This document shows, piece by piece, positions 19,729 to 28,424 of a stretch of 64,000 nucleotides of DNA. Under the pieces are notes generated by a model. The model did no database searches and was not told the DNA's origin. It saw only the letters and a list, made by a program, of their open reading frames with translations. Made by a program: the position numbers and the translations under genes. The stretch's first letter is position 1, and each line of letters opens with the position of its first letter. This DNA is from Planctomycetota bacterium (GTDB taxonomy: Bacteria; Planctomycetota; JAJSAM01; JAJVHW01), in NCBI GenBank assembly GCA_024280885.1, contig JAJRPF010000022.1, forward strand, positions 20,431 to 84,430, read 5' to 3'.

Positions 19729-19924
19729 CGACCAGCGGCAAGTCACGCGAGCGAGCGCGCCCCGGGAAGATCGGGGACGTAGCCGGAGTAACCGTGTCCC
19801 GCCGGTTCGATGATGACTCCATATCGCACGTCAGACCTCCTCAAGAGGCTCGGCCCGAACCCCTGGCCCCGCTTGGCGCAGAACGCTCTTCAGTGTACCC
19901 GGTGCCACATCCTGGGCGAGGTGA

Positions 19925-20926
19925 TCACTCCGCTTGGATGGAGTCGGTCGTCGGCTTGGTCGAACGCCGTCCCGCCGACGTGAAGTACCAGACCATGAGC
20001 ACGGTGGTCAGGGCGCCGACCGTCCATTTCGCGGCGGGGGCGATCTCGGCCGGGGAGACGAAGCCTTCGAGGAGGCCCGCGAAGACGAGCATCACGGCGG
20101 CGCCGCCGAGAAGGGCGATGGACTCGCGCGCGGTCTCCGCGAACGCCGTCGCGCGGCTGCGCCGGCCGGGGAGTAGGGGGGCGATGCCGGTCCGGACGCC
20201 TGCGCCTGTGGCGATGAAGATCGCTGTCAGTTCGAGCGGCCCGTGCGCGGCGGCCCACGTCAGGATGATGTGCGCGGCACCGACGTCGGCGTAGACGCCG
20301 AGCGCGCCGCCGATGGCGAACATCCCCTGATAGAGCATGAACAGGATGCCGAAGCCGCCGAGGAGCGTGCCGATCGCGAACGAGATCAAGATGACGTTGA
20401 CGTTGTTGGCGATAATGCCCCACCCGAAGAGCGGGCGAACCAAGCCCGGGATGTCGAGATAGGAGCCGGTCACGAGAGAGCGCGCCGCGCCACGCCGGAG
20501 TTCCGGCCCGAATACGCGATCGGCCAGTGCAGGGTCGTCACGGAACACGAGGAACGCGGCGACGGCACCCAGGACGAAGGCGAGGCCCGAGGCGAAGTGA
20601 TAGCCCGCTGTGCGACGCACCAACGCGGCGAAGCCGCCTCCGATCAGAAACGCCCGCGCGCGCCCCGTCACACCGCGGGACTTGCGGGCGTAAACGAGAT
20701 CGTGCGCCGCCGCGCAGAGTCGGTTGAGATGGGCCTGCGTATCGGGCGTCAGGCCGACTGTTCGAGCCGTCGCGAGATCCGCAGTCGCGGCACGGTAGAG
20801 CGCTCCGAGGCGGCGCACATCGGCTCCGGCGAGGGAGCGCAATCCTGCTTGCTGTGCGCGCTCGATCAGCGCCCGCAACTCGGTCCAATGATCGACACGG
20901 TCGCGAACGAAGCGCTCCTCGTTCAC
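19925..20926 (-). CDS. stage II sporulation protein M (SpoIIM) family membrane protein
   Basis: A 333-residue member of COG1300. The N-terminal ~110 residues are soluble and helical (MNEERFVRDRVDHWTELRALIERAQQ...), as usual for this group. A membrane domain of about five segments follows, with the characteristic NNVNVILISFAIGTLLGGFGILFMLYQGMFAIG and HGPLELTAIFIATGAGVRTG. In Bacillus SpoIIM works with SpoIIDP in engulfment; in non-sporulating bacteria these proteins are widespread, their role is unclear, and they often sit with RDD genes, as here. The start is GTG overlapping the RDD stop (GTGA, 20923-20926), so the two are translationally coupled. Confidence 0.9.
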   Translation of the reverse strand: MNEERFVRDRVDHWTELRALIERAQQAGLRSLAGADVRRLGALYRAATADLATARTVGLTPDTQAHLNRLCAAAHDLVYARKSRGVTGRARAFLIGGGFAALVRRTAGYHFASGLAFVLGAVAAFLVFRDDPALADRVFGPELRRGAARSLVTGSYLDIPGLVRPLFGWGIIANNVNVILISFAIGTLLGGFGILFMLYQGMFAIGGALGVYADVGAAHIILTWAAAHGPLELTAIFIATGAGVRTGIAPLLPGRRSRATAFAETARESIALLGGAAVMLVFAGLLEGFVSPAEIAPAAKWTVGALTTVLMVWYFTSAGRRSTKPTTDSIQAE

Positions 20927-21885
20927 GCGTCGCCCCCCTCGGGAGAGTCGGCGCGAGAGTCATCGGGAGCTTCGCTGGGGGCAGCCGCAGCGGTCGGGGT
21001 CGGTCCACCCAGGTCGCGCAACTCGGACGGGCGCTTGCCCGCTGCGAGCAGGACGAGGATCGACTCGGGGTCCGCGTCCGGCAACTCGTGTCGCTCGCGC
21101 AGTTCGGCCAGCAGGCGCTCGGCAACCGCTCCACGACTCTTGGCAGCCAACTCCTTGCGCCGGGCGACGAAACGTTTCAGTCGTGCCCGATCCTCGCCAC
21201 CAAGTTGGTCGTCGTGCAGGTTCTCCAGCACCCCGCGCGAGAGGCGGTCAAGCGAGAGTTCGACCTCGCGCTCCTGCACGACCACCGTTCCGGCAGCCAT
21301 ATCCCCGATGCGCTTCGAGCGCGTGCTCATGAACATCACGATCCCACCGAGCGCGTGGACGAGCACGAGCGGGAGCATGTCGGCCACGCGCAGGACGTTG
21401 CGAACGATGATCGCCGAGGCAGGTGCGGGACCGCCCTCCTCCGCGACAACGCGCAGGCGCATCAGGCGCTTGCCGGGGGTCTGTCCGTCCCAGAGGAGCT
21501 CGAAGCCGAGATAGAAGCACCAGATCACGGCGATCGCGAGGCCGTACGCTGCCATCAAGACAAAGCGCACGTTCTCCTCGAGTTCGTCGAGCGACAGGCT
21601 CGTCACGACGAGTGCGACGATCAGGAGCACGAAGAGAACGAAGCCGAGGATAAGCCCATCGATCGTGCCCGCGGCGAAACGGCTTCCGATGCCAGCGAGT
21701 TCGTAGCGGATGCGGACGCGCTCCGGTGTCTCAATCTCCAGCGTCTGCTCGAAGAGAGACGGCACATCCGCGTACGGATCGACCGTCTCCGCATCGGGAG
21801 TGTGGGTTTCAGGAGCGTGGGCGCCCGGCGCAGGTGGATCGCCCCCGTCGTCGTTTGTGGTCGTGGTGAGACGCTCGTCACTCAT
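20923..21885 (-). CDS. RDD family membrane protein
   Basis: A 320-residue protein. A disordered acidic N-terminus of ~55 residues precedes the RDD domain: IGSRFAAGTIDGLILGFVLFVLLIV (Arg-Asp motif), a second hydrophobic segment, GQTPGKRLMRLRVV (the conserved GQTxGKxxxxxrV box), then NVLRVADMLPLVLVHALGGIVMF and the terminal RIGDMAAGTVVV. After this come ~110 soluble residues with charged helices and an Ala/Pro-rich tail. RDD proteins are thought to be transporters or ion exchangers; the substrate is unknown. ATG 21883-21885 is chosen with AGGA upstream; ATG at 21915 is an alternative. It is 7 bases after the upstream lipoprotein gene and overlaps SpoIIM. Confidence 0.9.
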   Translation of the reverse strand: MSDERLTTTTNDDGGDPPAPGAHAPETHTPDAETVDPYADVPSLFEQTLEIETPERVRIRYELAGIGSRFAAGTIDGLILGFVLFVLLIVALVVTSLSLDELEENVRFVLMAAYGLAIAVIWCFYLGFELLWDGQTPGKRLMRLRVVAEEGGPAPASAIIVRNVLRVADMLPLVLVHALGGIVMFMSTRSKRIGDMAAGTVVVQEREVELSLDRLSRGVLENLHDDQLGGEDRARLKRFVARRKELAAKSRGAVAERLLAELRERHELPDADPESILVLLAAGKRPSELRDLGGPTPTAAAAPSEAPDDSRADSPEGGDA

Positions 21886-21892
21886 GTGCGTC

Positions 21893-23608
21893 CTATCTTC
21901 CCCGCGACCAGTCAATCCTCAACAGGAACGTCACGAGCGATCCGTCGATCTTGACGTCGGTGATCGGCGACGGAGGGAGTCCGGGGCCGACTTTCGTGTC
22001 CGTCGTCGTGCCGTGGAGCGTGCATCGCGGCTCCCCCGTCACGGGGTGAAAGCGGTACGTGCCGCCGTCCGGACACACCGGCCGCCAGCCGAGCCAGACG
22101 AAGTTCCGCTCGGCCACATCGGACGCTCGCGGTTCCACCATGCCGAGCGCGACGAGGCGCAGGAGGTTCGAGCCGCAGAGCGCACTGGTCTTGTCGGGCG
22201 GCGGACCCGGCGCGCGGAGCCGCTCGCCGAGCGCTGCCGCCCACACAGAATCACGCATCCGCACGGAGATACGCGCACCGACAACACTCGTGTCTACGCA
22301 GGCTGCAACAACGTCACTCCAGGGCATGACGACGTCCGGCTGCCGCCACTCATCGTCAGCGACACCGACCATGTCCATCTCGAGCCCGGCGAAGCGGGAG
22401 GCGAGTGCCGCTAGGCCCTCACGCGTGCGGAGGCCGCTCCCCATCCCGTCGAGCCTGAACTCCACGTCCGCGGTCGTCGGAAAGCGCAGCGAAAGCGCGC
22501 GATCGGAACCGCTCGGCGCTGGCAGCCCGGCGCGACGGGCGAGGCTCGCCTGATCCGCGTCAGCCGAGCGAGCTGTTCCCTCAGCAACGACGTGCTCAAG
22601 CAACGCGGCGTTCGTGGCGACGATCTCGCAATCGCCCGCGACCACACGGACCGCGCTGCGAACGCGCCGTGCCGGGAAGGGATCACCATCCGGTCGCCAG
22701 CGATGCGGGGCACTCGTCTCCAGGGCAACCCCGGCAACCGTCTCCATCCGATGCAGCTCGGGATCGATGATCCGCAGTACCAGCGCGGCGTCAAGCGAAC
22801 CCGGCGTCTGCGTCGGGCGCAGGATCAGCAGGCACTCGGCGACGCCCTTGCGACCGCCCGGGTTCGCGCGCCAGATGCTCGGGAGCAGCAGGTGATGGAG
22901 CGTCATCCGCAGGCTGCCGTAGTCACGAGCGGCGCCGCGCGCGAAGCCGAGCCGTTGGGCGAGTCGATCTGCCACATCCGCGAAACGAAGCGCGGCTTCG
23001 ATGCTGCGGAAGCGGACGGCCAGCGTGTCAGCAGGCGCCCATGAAAGCAGCGGAGTGCCCGGCGGCAGCACGTCAGTCCGAGGTTCGGCGGGTTGCGCAA
23101 CGGGCTCGTGTCGGGGCGGCGATGCCATCGACGGCCGCGCGGAGCAGCGCATCGGCGTTGTGAAGCGCGCATAGAAACGACCGCCGAACGCCACACTCAT
23201 GGCGGCACCGACCTCGGCGGCGAGCGACGCGCCCGCAGCGACGCGACGTGGCGTGACACCGACGAACGAGCCGTCCGCGTCGCGCGTCCAGAGCGTCGCG
23301 CGCTCGCCCTCGAGGCGGCCAGCCAGGCCGCTCTCGTTCTGGACCACTCCCCGGACACCGGGGCCGGCGTACCACTCGCCATCCACTGGCCGCTCGCTGA
23401 CGAAGAAGCCGAGATCATCGACGCTGAGGACCAACTCATCGGTCTCGCCGGACGCCGTGGGCTCTGCGTCTGCGCCCGCTGACTGAACGACGTCCGCGCG
23501 CTCGTCACCAGGCGCAGGAGGCGCCGCGCCATCACCGCAGGCCCACACGCCCGCGGCGAGGACCAACGCGATGATGACCGGGCTACTTCTCGTCTTCCGA
23601 ATCCTCAC
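21893..23608 (-). CDS. large putative lipoprotein, unknown function
   Basis: A 571-residue protein with an N-terminal hydrophobic segment (SSPVIIALVLAAGVWAC) whose cysteine C24 may be lipidated; the lipobox has Trp at -2 and is not ideal. Most of the protein is not recognised. The part from about 180 (LPPGTPLLSWAPADTLAVRFRSIEAALRF) resembles planctomycetal proteins that start a domain with an 'LP.DT' motif. Near the C-terminus, CPDGGTYRFHPVTGEPRCTLHG is the two-cysteine motif also seen at the ends of pseudopilins and related planctomycetal proteins, probably a disulfide loop. The start is GTG 23606-23608, 26 bases inside the upstream gene, so translation is likely coupled. RDD and SpoIIM follow. 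Confidence 0.75.
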   Translation of the reverse strand: MRIRKTRSSPVIIALVLAAGVWACGDGAAPPAPGDERADVVQSAGADAEPTASGETDELVLSVDDLGFFVSERPVDGEWYAGPGVRGVVQNESGLAGRLEGERATLWTRDADGSFVGVTPRRVAAGASLAAEVGAAMSVAFGGRFYARFTTPMRCSARPSMASPPRHEPVAQPAEPRTDVLPPGTPLLSWAPADTLAVRFRSIEAALRFADVADRLAQRLGFARGAARDYGSLRMTLHHLLLPSIWRANPGGRKGVAECLLILRPTQTPGSLDAALVLRIIDPELHRMETVAGVALETSAPHRWRPDGDPFPARRVRSAVRVVAGDCEIVATNAALLEHVVAEGTARSADADQASLARRAGLPAPSGSDRALSLRFPTTADVEFRLDGMGSGLRTREGLAALASRFAGLEMDMVGVADDEWRQPDVVMPWSDVVAACVDTSVVGARISVRMRDSVWAAALGERLRAPGPPPDKTSALCGSNLLRLVALGMVEPRASDVAERNFVWLGWRPVCPDGGTYRFHPVTGEPRCTLHGTTTDTKVGPGLPPSPITDVKIDGSLVTFLLRIDWSRGR

Positions 23609-25004
23609 GGGGCTTCACTGGCTTCGGGAGGTCCGCGCCGCCATCGGTGCTCGGCGGAAGGGGCACGCGTACGGCTCGGCGTGCGACCGCGGCGCCGGGA
23701 GCCGTCTTGGTGGCTATTCCGTGGATGGTTCGCAGCGCGAGGAACGTCGCAGGGCCGTGCCAGCGTGGGCCGCGCAACTCGCCGGCCTGCTCGGTGGCCG
23801 TCCACGCAATGAAGTCCGTGTTCTCGTGAACCGTCGTGTCGAGGACCCCCTTCAGGAGCGTCCGATCGACGTGCAGTAGGGGAAGATCGAGGCGACCGCT
23901 CGCCCAGGCCTCCAGCCAACCGAGGCGCTGTGCGCCACCGGGCACCCGACGAACACGCTTGCCGGCGTCCGGGCCCAGGATGAACGCGTCGCCAGCGACG
24001 CCGCGGACTGTGCTCCAGGCGCCGCCTGCAACGATCGTCCCATCGCCCGCAATTCCGGCGGGGGGCGACATGCCCTCAGGAAGTGCGCCGCAGACACCGA
24101 GACCGCCACGGGCAGGCAGGCAGATCTGCACGGGTGTCGCTGCGTGGGCGGGCAGGCCGCTCACCCAGGATGGTGGCGGCACGGGAAGCAGCGGCACGTC
24201 GCCGGGGCGCTCCACCGCGACAGCCACGATCGGCCCGACTCCGTTTGGGATCGGGACCGCGAGGGGCCCCTTGGACGCGGACCTCCACGAGACCGACTCC
24301 CGCCCGCCGTACGTCCAGCCAGTCCACGTGGCATCGCCGCGCCCGTAGCGCACCTCCAGCAACTTCTTGCCGGCGGGCTCGGGCCCGTCCGTCGACTCCA
24401 GTCCGCGGAAGAGCAACCCCATCGCGAGCGGATGATCCGACGCCACAACGAGCCCGTCCTGGACCAAGATGTAGAGCGCGTCGTCGATCCCCGGGAGCGT
24501 CAGCACCGGTCGGCCGTGGATCTCCTCGGCGTGCGGGACGCCCGGATAGGCAGTGCGCAGCCCCCCCTCGACAATCGCCTCCAGCGACTTCTTGAGGCGC
24601 TTCTGCGTGTACGACGTGCGAAAGGCGAGAATCGTCGCCCGCGCGGGCCCGCCGATGGCCGGCATGGGCAACCCGGCAAGCAGGACCTCACCATCGGCCG
24701 CATCGAGCATCCCCTCGGCGCCCTGAACGAGCGTCTGCGGGATGCCGCTGCGCTCGCCCCAGGCCTGCATCTGGGCTCGAAATGCCGCGCGCCACGCCTT
24801 CGCGCTGCCGAGTCCGCCCTCGGCGGCCGACGCGAGCAGGGTCGGCAAATCCGGCGTGTGAACGACCAGGTCGGCGCGTGCGGGGAGCGCTGACAGCAGC
24901 ACCAATCCGGTCGGTTCCGGCAATTTGGGACGCGGCGCATCCTGCGCGAACGCGAGTACGGGGAGAGCGAGAAGCAACGTGGCGAGGGTTCTGAAGGTAC
25001 GCAT
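23583..25004 (-). CDS. exported DUF3352-like protein
   Basis: A 473-residue protein with signal peptide MRTFRTLATLLLALPVLAFAQ. The mature N-terminus (LVLLSALPARADLVVHTPDLPTLL..., FRAQMQAWGERSGI, LLAGLPMP, LEAIVEGGLRTAYPGV) follows the order of elements seen in DUF3352-type proteins of planctomycetes, whose function is unknown. No catalytic motif is visible. The last 30 residues are charged and probably disordered (KPVKPREDSEDEK). ATG 25002-25004 is preferred; the frame is open to 25589, overlapping the divergent gene. It appears to be the first gene of a four-gene operon ending in SpoIIM, and shares a ~170-base divergent promoter region with the TIG/FG-GAP gene. Confidence 0.75.
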   Translation of the reverse strand: MRTFRTLATLLLALPVLAFAQDAPRPKLPEPTGLVLLSALPARADLVVHTPDLPTLLASAAEGGLGSAKAWRAAFRAQMQAWGERSGIPQTLVQGAEGMLDAADGEVLLAGLPMPAIGGPARATILAFRTSYTQKRLKKSLEAIVEGGLRTAYPGVPHAEEIHGRPVLTLPGIDDALYILVQDGLVVASDHPLAMGLLFRGLESTDGPEPAGKKLLEVRYGRGDATWTGWTYGGRESVSWRSASKGPLAVPIPNGVGPIVAVAVERPGDVPLLPVPPPSWVSGLPAHAATPVQICLPARGGLGVCGALPEGMSPPAGIAGDGTIVAGGAWSTVRGVAGDAFILGPDAGKRVRRVPGGAQRLGWLEAWASGRLDLPLLHVDRTLLKGVLDTTVHENTDFIAWTATEQAGELRGPRWHGPATFLALRTIHGIATKTAPGAAVARRAVRVPLPPSTDGGADLPKPVKPREDSEDEK

Positions 25005-25176
25005 CTGGCATGGAAGGGTACCCTGGGGGACGGTTGGACGCCGGGCTTCGTGCAGCGGAACTCGTTCCCTCGAGACCGCTGCACGGTTTTTCATCACAGA
25101 CGTGGGTCGTCGCAGCGCCCCACGGACCCCGAGAACGTCGCTCTCGCTCACTCCGAGACCTACCACCGTGAACCTC

Positions 25177-28170
25177 ATGAATAAACGCAGGCTTGCCTCG
25201 CTCCCCGTTGTGATGACCGCCGTTACGGGCATGGTCGCCGCCATCGGGCTACTCGGCCCCACGCCGCTCGTCCATGCCGAGACGCTTCCGGTCCCGACCG
25301 GCGAGAAGGCGCAGTTGACTGGCGGAATCACGCCCGTCGGCGACGTCGACCTCTTCGGTCTCGACCTCCTCCCGGGCGACCGCGTCACGGTGAAAGTCAC
25401 CGATGCCGGCCCTCTGCGCGATCTGAATTCCACGCTCCGCCTGCTCGACCCGACGGGATCTCCGATCGCCGTCACGGTTGACAAGCAGGGCACGCGCAAG
25501 CCGTCGTTCTCGTACACGGCAGATGCGGCCGGGGCGCACGTCGTCGAGCTGACCGGCGACCCCGGCGGCTTCAGCGGCGCCGAGGGCAACTACACGATCA
25601 CGACCAAGATCAAGCGTGTGAAGGCGGGCAAGGCGACGTTCGAGGACGCGGCGGGTGGCGACTTCGTCATCCCCATCGGCGTCACCGAGGGCGCGCAACT
25701 GGACGTGAAGTTGAGCGCGAAGAAGGGTGGCCTCGACGTCACGGGACTCTTCCGGCCGGACGGTTCGGCGGAGGCTGACTTCATCGCCAGTCTGAAACTC
25801 AAGAACCGCACCAAGGCGCAGAGCAAGAAGTTCAAGCTGACCGGCGGGTTCGGGATCTACGAGTTGCGGGGCCGCTACGACGCGGGCGCGAAGCTCAAGG
25901 TCAAGGTCAAGGTCCGCCACGACAAATCCGCGCGGAAGACACGGCTCAGCGACGACGAGCCGCGGGTGGACCCGTTCATCGCACCGTTCCCCGGACGCGG
26001 GATCGGCGGGACAATCCTGACCGTCATCGGGTTCAACTTTGCTTCGAACGGCAGCGGCGAAGGCGCCGAGATCCTGCCGCGTTTCTGGCTCGGCGGCATC
26101 GAAATCCCGAACGACGTGATCGAGCATCCATTCGGCTCATCGTTCAGTTTCCCGGTCCCGGAAGGGCTGGCCGTGGGCGAGGCGCACGATCTCGAGGTCC
26201 GCAATCCAGATGGGCAGGGCGACGCATTCCGCGACGTCTTCTTCATCGTGCCACCGCCTTCGGTCGCGGGTCTCAACATCGATGAAGCTGGGCCAGCAGG
26301 CGGCCGGCGGCTGCGCATTCTTGGGACAGACCTCGGCGGCGTCTCCGTCGTGCTCTTCGACGGTCGGATCGTCCAGCCGACGCTCGTGCTCCCCAACCGC
26401 GTGGACGTGGTCGCGCCTGCACACGCCCCGGGCGAAGTGACCGTCGTCGTGCGCGACGAGCAGTTCCAGACGTCGACGTCGCCGCAGAAGCTCACGTACC
26501 TCGACATCGGATCGAATGCGATCTCGTCGGTCGCGCCGTCGTCGCTGCAAGGCATCGGCGGGCAGACGATCACGGTGACCGGCGTCGACTTCACTGCCGA
26601 CAGTGCGTTGACCCTGGACGGCGTGCCGCTCGAGACGACGCTGGTCAACGCGACGACGATCACGTTCGTGGCACCCGCACATGCGGGCGGCACGTTCGAC
26701 CTGCGGGTCGCGGATCAGTACGAGCAGTCCGACGAAGAGAGCCTCGACATCAACGCGTTCACCGACGGCTCCACGACGTCCATTCCAGCGCCGACATCAG
26801 GCGAAGGCATGGTCGAGAGTTGGCGGACGACCCGCATCTTGCGCGGGGAACTGACCGGCGACGGCGTCGAGGATCTCGTGCTCCTTCGCTCCGCGGCGGC
26901 GTTCGGCAGCGACGCGCAGCAGAGCCGCGTGCGCATACTCGCGGGCAACGGCTCGGGCGGCTTCACCGATGCGACTTCGGGACTCCCGAGCGTCTCGGCA
27001 ACGGACGACTGGCGCGCGCGCGACGCCGTTCTGGCGGACGTGGACGGTCGTAACGGACTCGACATCGTGCTCATCACGACCGACGAACTCGACGGCGGCG
27101 CGCGCAGCGGAGTGCGTGTCCTGCTCAACGACGGTGATGGCAACTTCACGGACGACACGTCTGATGCGATGCCGTCCGCGACCACATGGGGCGACCGCAA
27201 CCAGGGTCGCGCGATCCTCGCAGTTGACGTGGACAACGACCTTGACCTCGATCTTGTGATCGCTCACGACGGGTTCTTCCAGGAGACGGTGGACATCTCG
27301 CCGCCGCCACCCGACCCGCTTCCCGATCCGCCGCCCGACCCCGTCCTGGAGACACGCTACTACGCGGGGACCCGGGTTCTGCTGAACGATGGAAACGGTG
27401 TATTCACGCGCGACGACGCTGCCCTGCCGGCGGTCGATATCGACTCGGTCCAGCGCTTCGAGGCAGTCAGCCTCGCCGCGACCGACGTCGATGGCGATGA
27501 CTACATCGACATCTTCCTGACCAGCGGTTCCGTGGTCGAAGACCCCGACAACGAAGGCACATTCCTGCGCCGCGGCATCCTGCTGCTGAACGATCGCGCC
27601 GGAGCGTTCGACGACGTGTCAGACTCGCGATTGCCAGCCGTTTCGGGCGCCGATTACCTGCAAGGCGACGTCGCCCAATTCGTCGACTATGACGCGGACG
27701 GCGACCTCGACCTGGTCGTGCTCTCCGATACCCGCCTCGTCAGTCCCGCAACCGGCTCCGTCTCCACGTCGTCCGCGTTGCGCATCTATCCGCGCGACAG
27801 CGACGGTAACTTCGGGCGACTCTCGGCAGGCACGCTGCCGGCGGCCGACGAGCTCGACAGTTCACAGTGCGAGAGCGCCGCGTTCGGCGACCTCACGGGC
27901 GACGGCCGTCCGGAGATCTTCCTCGTGTCGTCGCGCGCTCCGAATACCGGCGACCGCGCCGGACGCGTCCTCGTGTGGGCCGGCAGGAAGTTCATCCGTG
28001 GTTCCGAGGGCCTCCCCCGTCCGACGACCGGCGACGATGGTCGAGGCACGAGCACCTTGTTCTTCGACGTTGATGACGATGGCGACCTGGACGTGATCCT
28101 CGGCCGCGATCAGACCGACGAGTCCGTACGCAACACGCGCGTCTTCGTCAACCCGCGCATCCGGGAGTAG
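25177..28170 (+). CDS. exported PPC-like/TIG/FG-GAP repeat protein
   Basis: A 997-residue surface or secreted protein. A signal peptide (LPVVMTAVTGMVAAIGLLGP..., ending VHAE) is followed by two PPC-like beta domains (GGITPVGDVDLFGLDLLPGDRVTVKV...). Then come three TIG/IPT immunoglobulin-like domains (GGTILTVIGFNF, GGRRLRILGTDL, GGQTITVTGVDF). From about residue 530 to the end there are FG-GAP/VCBS-type repeats with calcium-binding loops DVDGRNGLD, DVDNDLDLD, DVDGDDYID, DYDADGDLD and DVDDDGDLD; these likely fold as a propeller. A proline-rich linker (PPPPDPLPDPPPDP) interrupts the repeats. ATG 25177 is chosen; GTG 25168 is possible. The next gene encodes a paralog with the same architecture. 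Confidence 0.88.
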   Translation: MNKRRLASLPVVMTAVTGMVAAIGLLGPTPLVHAETLPVPTGEKAQLTGGITPVGDVDLFGLDLLPGDRVTVKVTDAGPLRDLNSTLRLLDPTGSPIAVTVDKQGTRKPSFSYTADAAGAHVVELTGDPGGFSGAEGNYTITTKIKRVKAGKATFEDAAGGDFVIPIGVTEGAQLDVKLSAKKGGLDVTGLFRPDGSAEADFIASLKLKNRTKAQSKKFKLTGGFGIYELRGRYDAGAKLKVKVKVRHDKSARKTRLSDDEPRVDPFIAPFPGRGIGGTILTVIGFNFASNGSGEGAEILPRFWLGGIEIPNDVIEHPFGSSFSFPVPEGLAVGEAHDLEVRNPDGQGDAFRDVFFIVPPPSVAGLNIDEAGPAGGRRLRILGTDLGGVSVVLFDGRIVQPTLVLPNRVDVVAPAHAPGEVTVVVRDEQFQTSTSPQKLTYLDIGSNAISSVAPSSLQGIGGQTITVTGVDFTADSALTLDGVPLETTLVNATTITFVAPAHAGGTFDLRVADQYEQSDEESLDINAFTDGSTTSIPAPTSGEGMVESWRTTRILRGELTGDGVEDLVLLRSAAAFGSDAQQSRVRILAGNGSGGFTDATSGLPSVSATDDWRARDAVLADVDGRNGLDIVLITTDELDGGARSGVRVLLNDGDGNFTDDTSDAMPSATTWGDRNQGRAILAVDVDNDLDLDLVIAHDGFFQETVDISPPPPDPLPDPPPDPVLETRYYAGTRVLLNDGNGVFTRDDAALPAVDIDSVQRFEAVSLAATDVDGDDYIDIFLTSGSVVEDPDNEGTFLRRGILLLNDRAGAFDDVSDSRLPAVSGADYLQGDVAQFVDYDADGDLDLVVLSDTRLVSPATGSVSTSSALRIYPRDSDGNFGRLSAGTLPAADELDSSQCESAAFGDLTGDGRPEIFLVSSRAPNTGDRAGRVLVWAGRKFIRGSEGLPRPTTGDDGRGTSTLFFDVDDDGDLDVILGRDQTDESVRNTRVFVNPRIRE

Positions 28171-28300
28171 CGAACCGCGAGTAGCGAACGGTCACTAGAA
28201 AACCAGTAGAGACGCGCAGGAGGCAGTGCTGTCGACCGGCAATGGCTGACCGCCCCTTGAATACCACCTTTTCCCGGACGCGGGCGTGCCGCCAGATCGC

Positions 28301-28331
28301 GCTCCTGCCCGACACCACGTCGGGCAGGAGC
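28301..28331 (+). terminator. perfect 13-bp hairpin, likely intrinsic terminator
   Basis: GCTCCTGCCCGAC (28301-28313) and its exact complement (28319-28331) flank a five-base ACCAC loop. It lies 130 bases after the stop of the upstream FG-GAP gene and before its paralog. There is no run of T, as is common in high-GC genomes. The hairpin falls in a frame open from 28242, which is a reason to start the downstream gene at 28425. Confidence 0.65.
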
Positions 28332-28424
28332 CTTCCGATTTCCGCCCCACCGGCTCGCGTTCGCGGAACTGGCTCTCTCTGGACTCGCTACATCGGCGCT
28401 CGAGTCATCTGGGCGCCCGTCGTG

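Noticed and set aside
19790..19850. GGTTCGAT sequence resembling a tRNA T-loop in a convergent gap
   Set aside because: No flanking 5-bp T stem, acceptor stem or anticodon arm could be formed.
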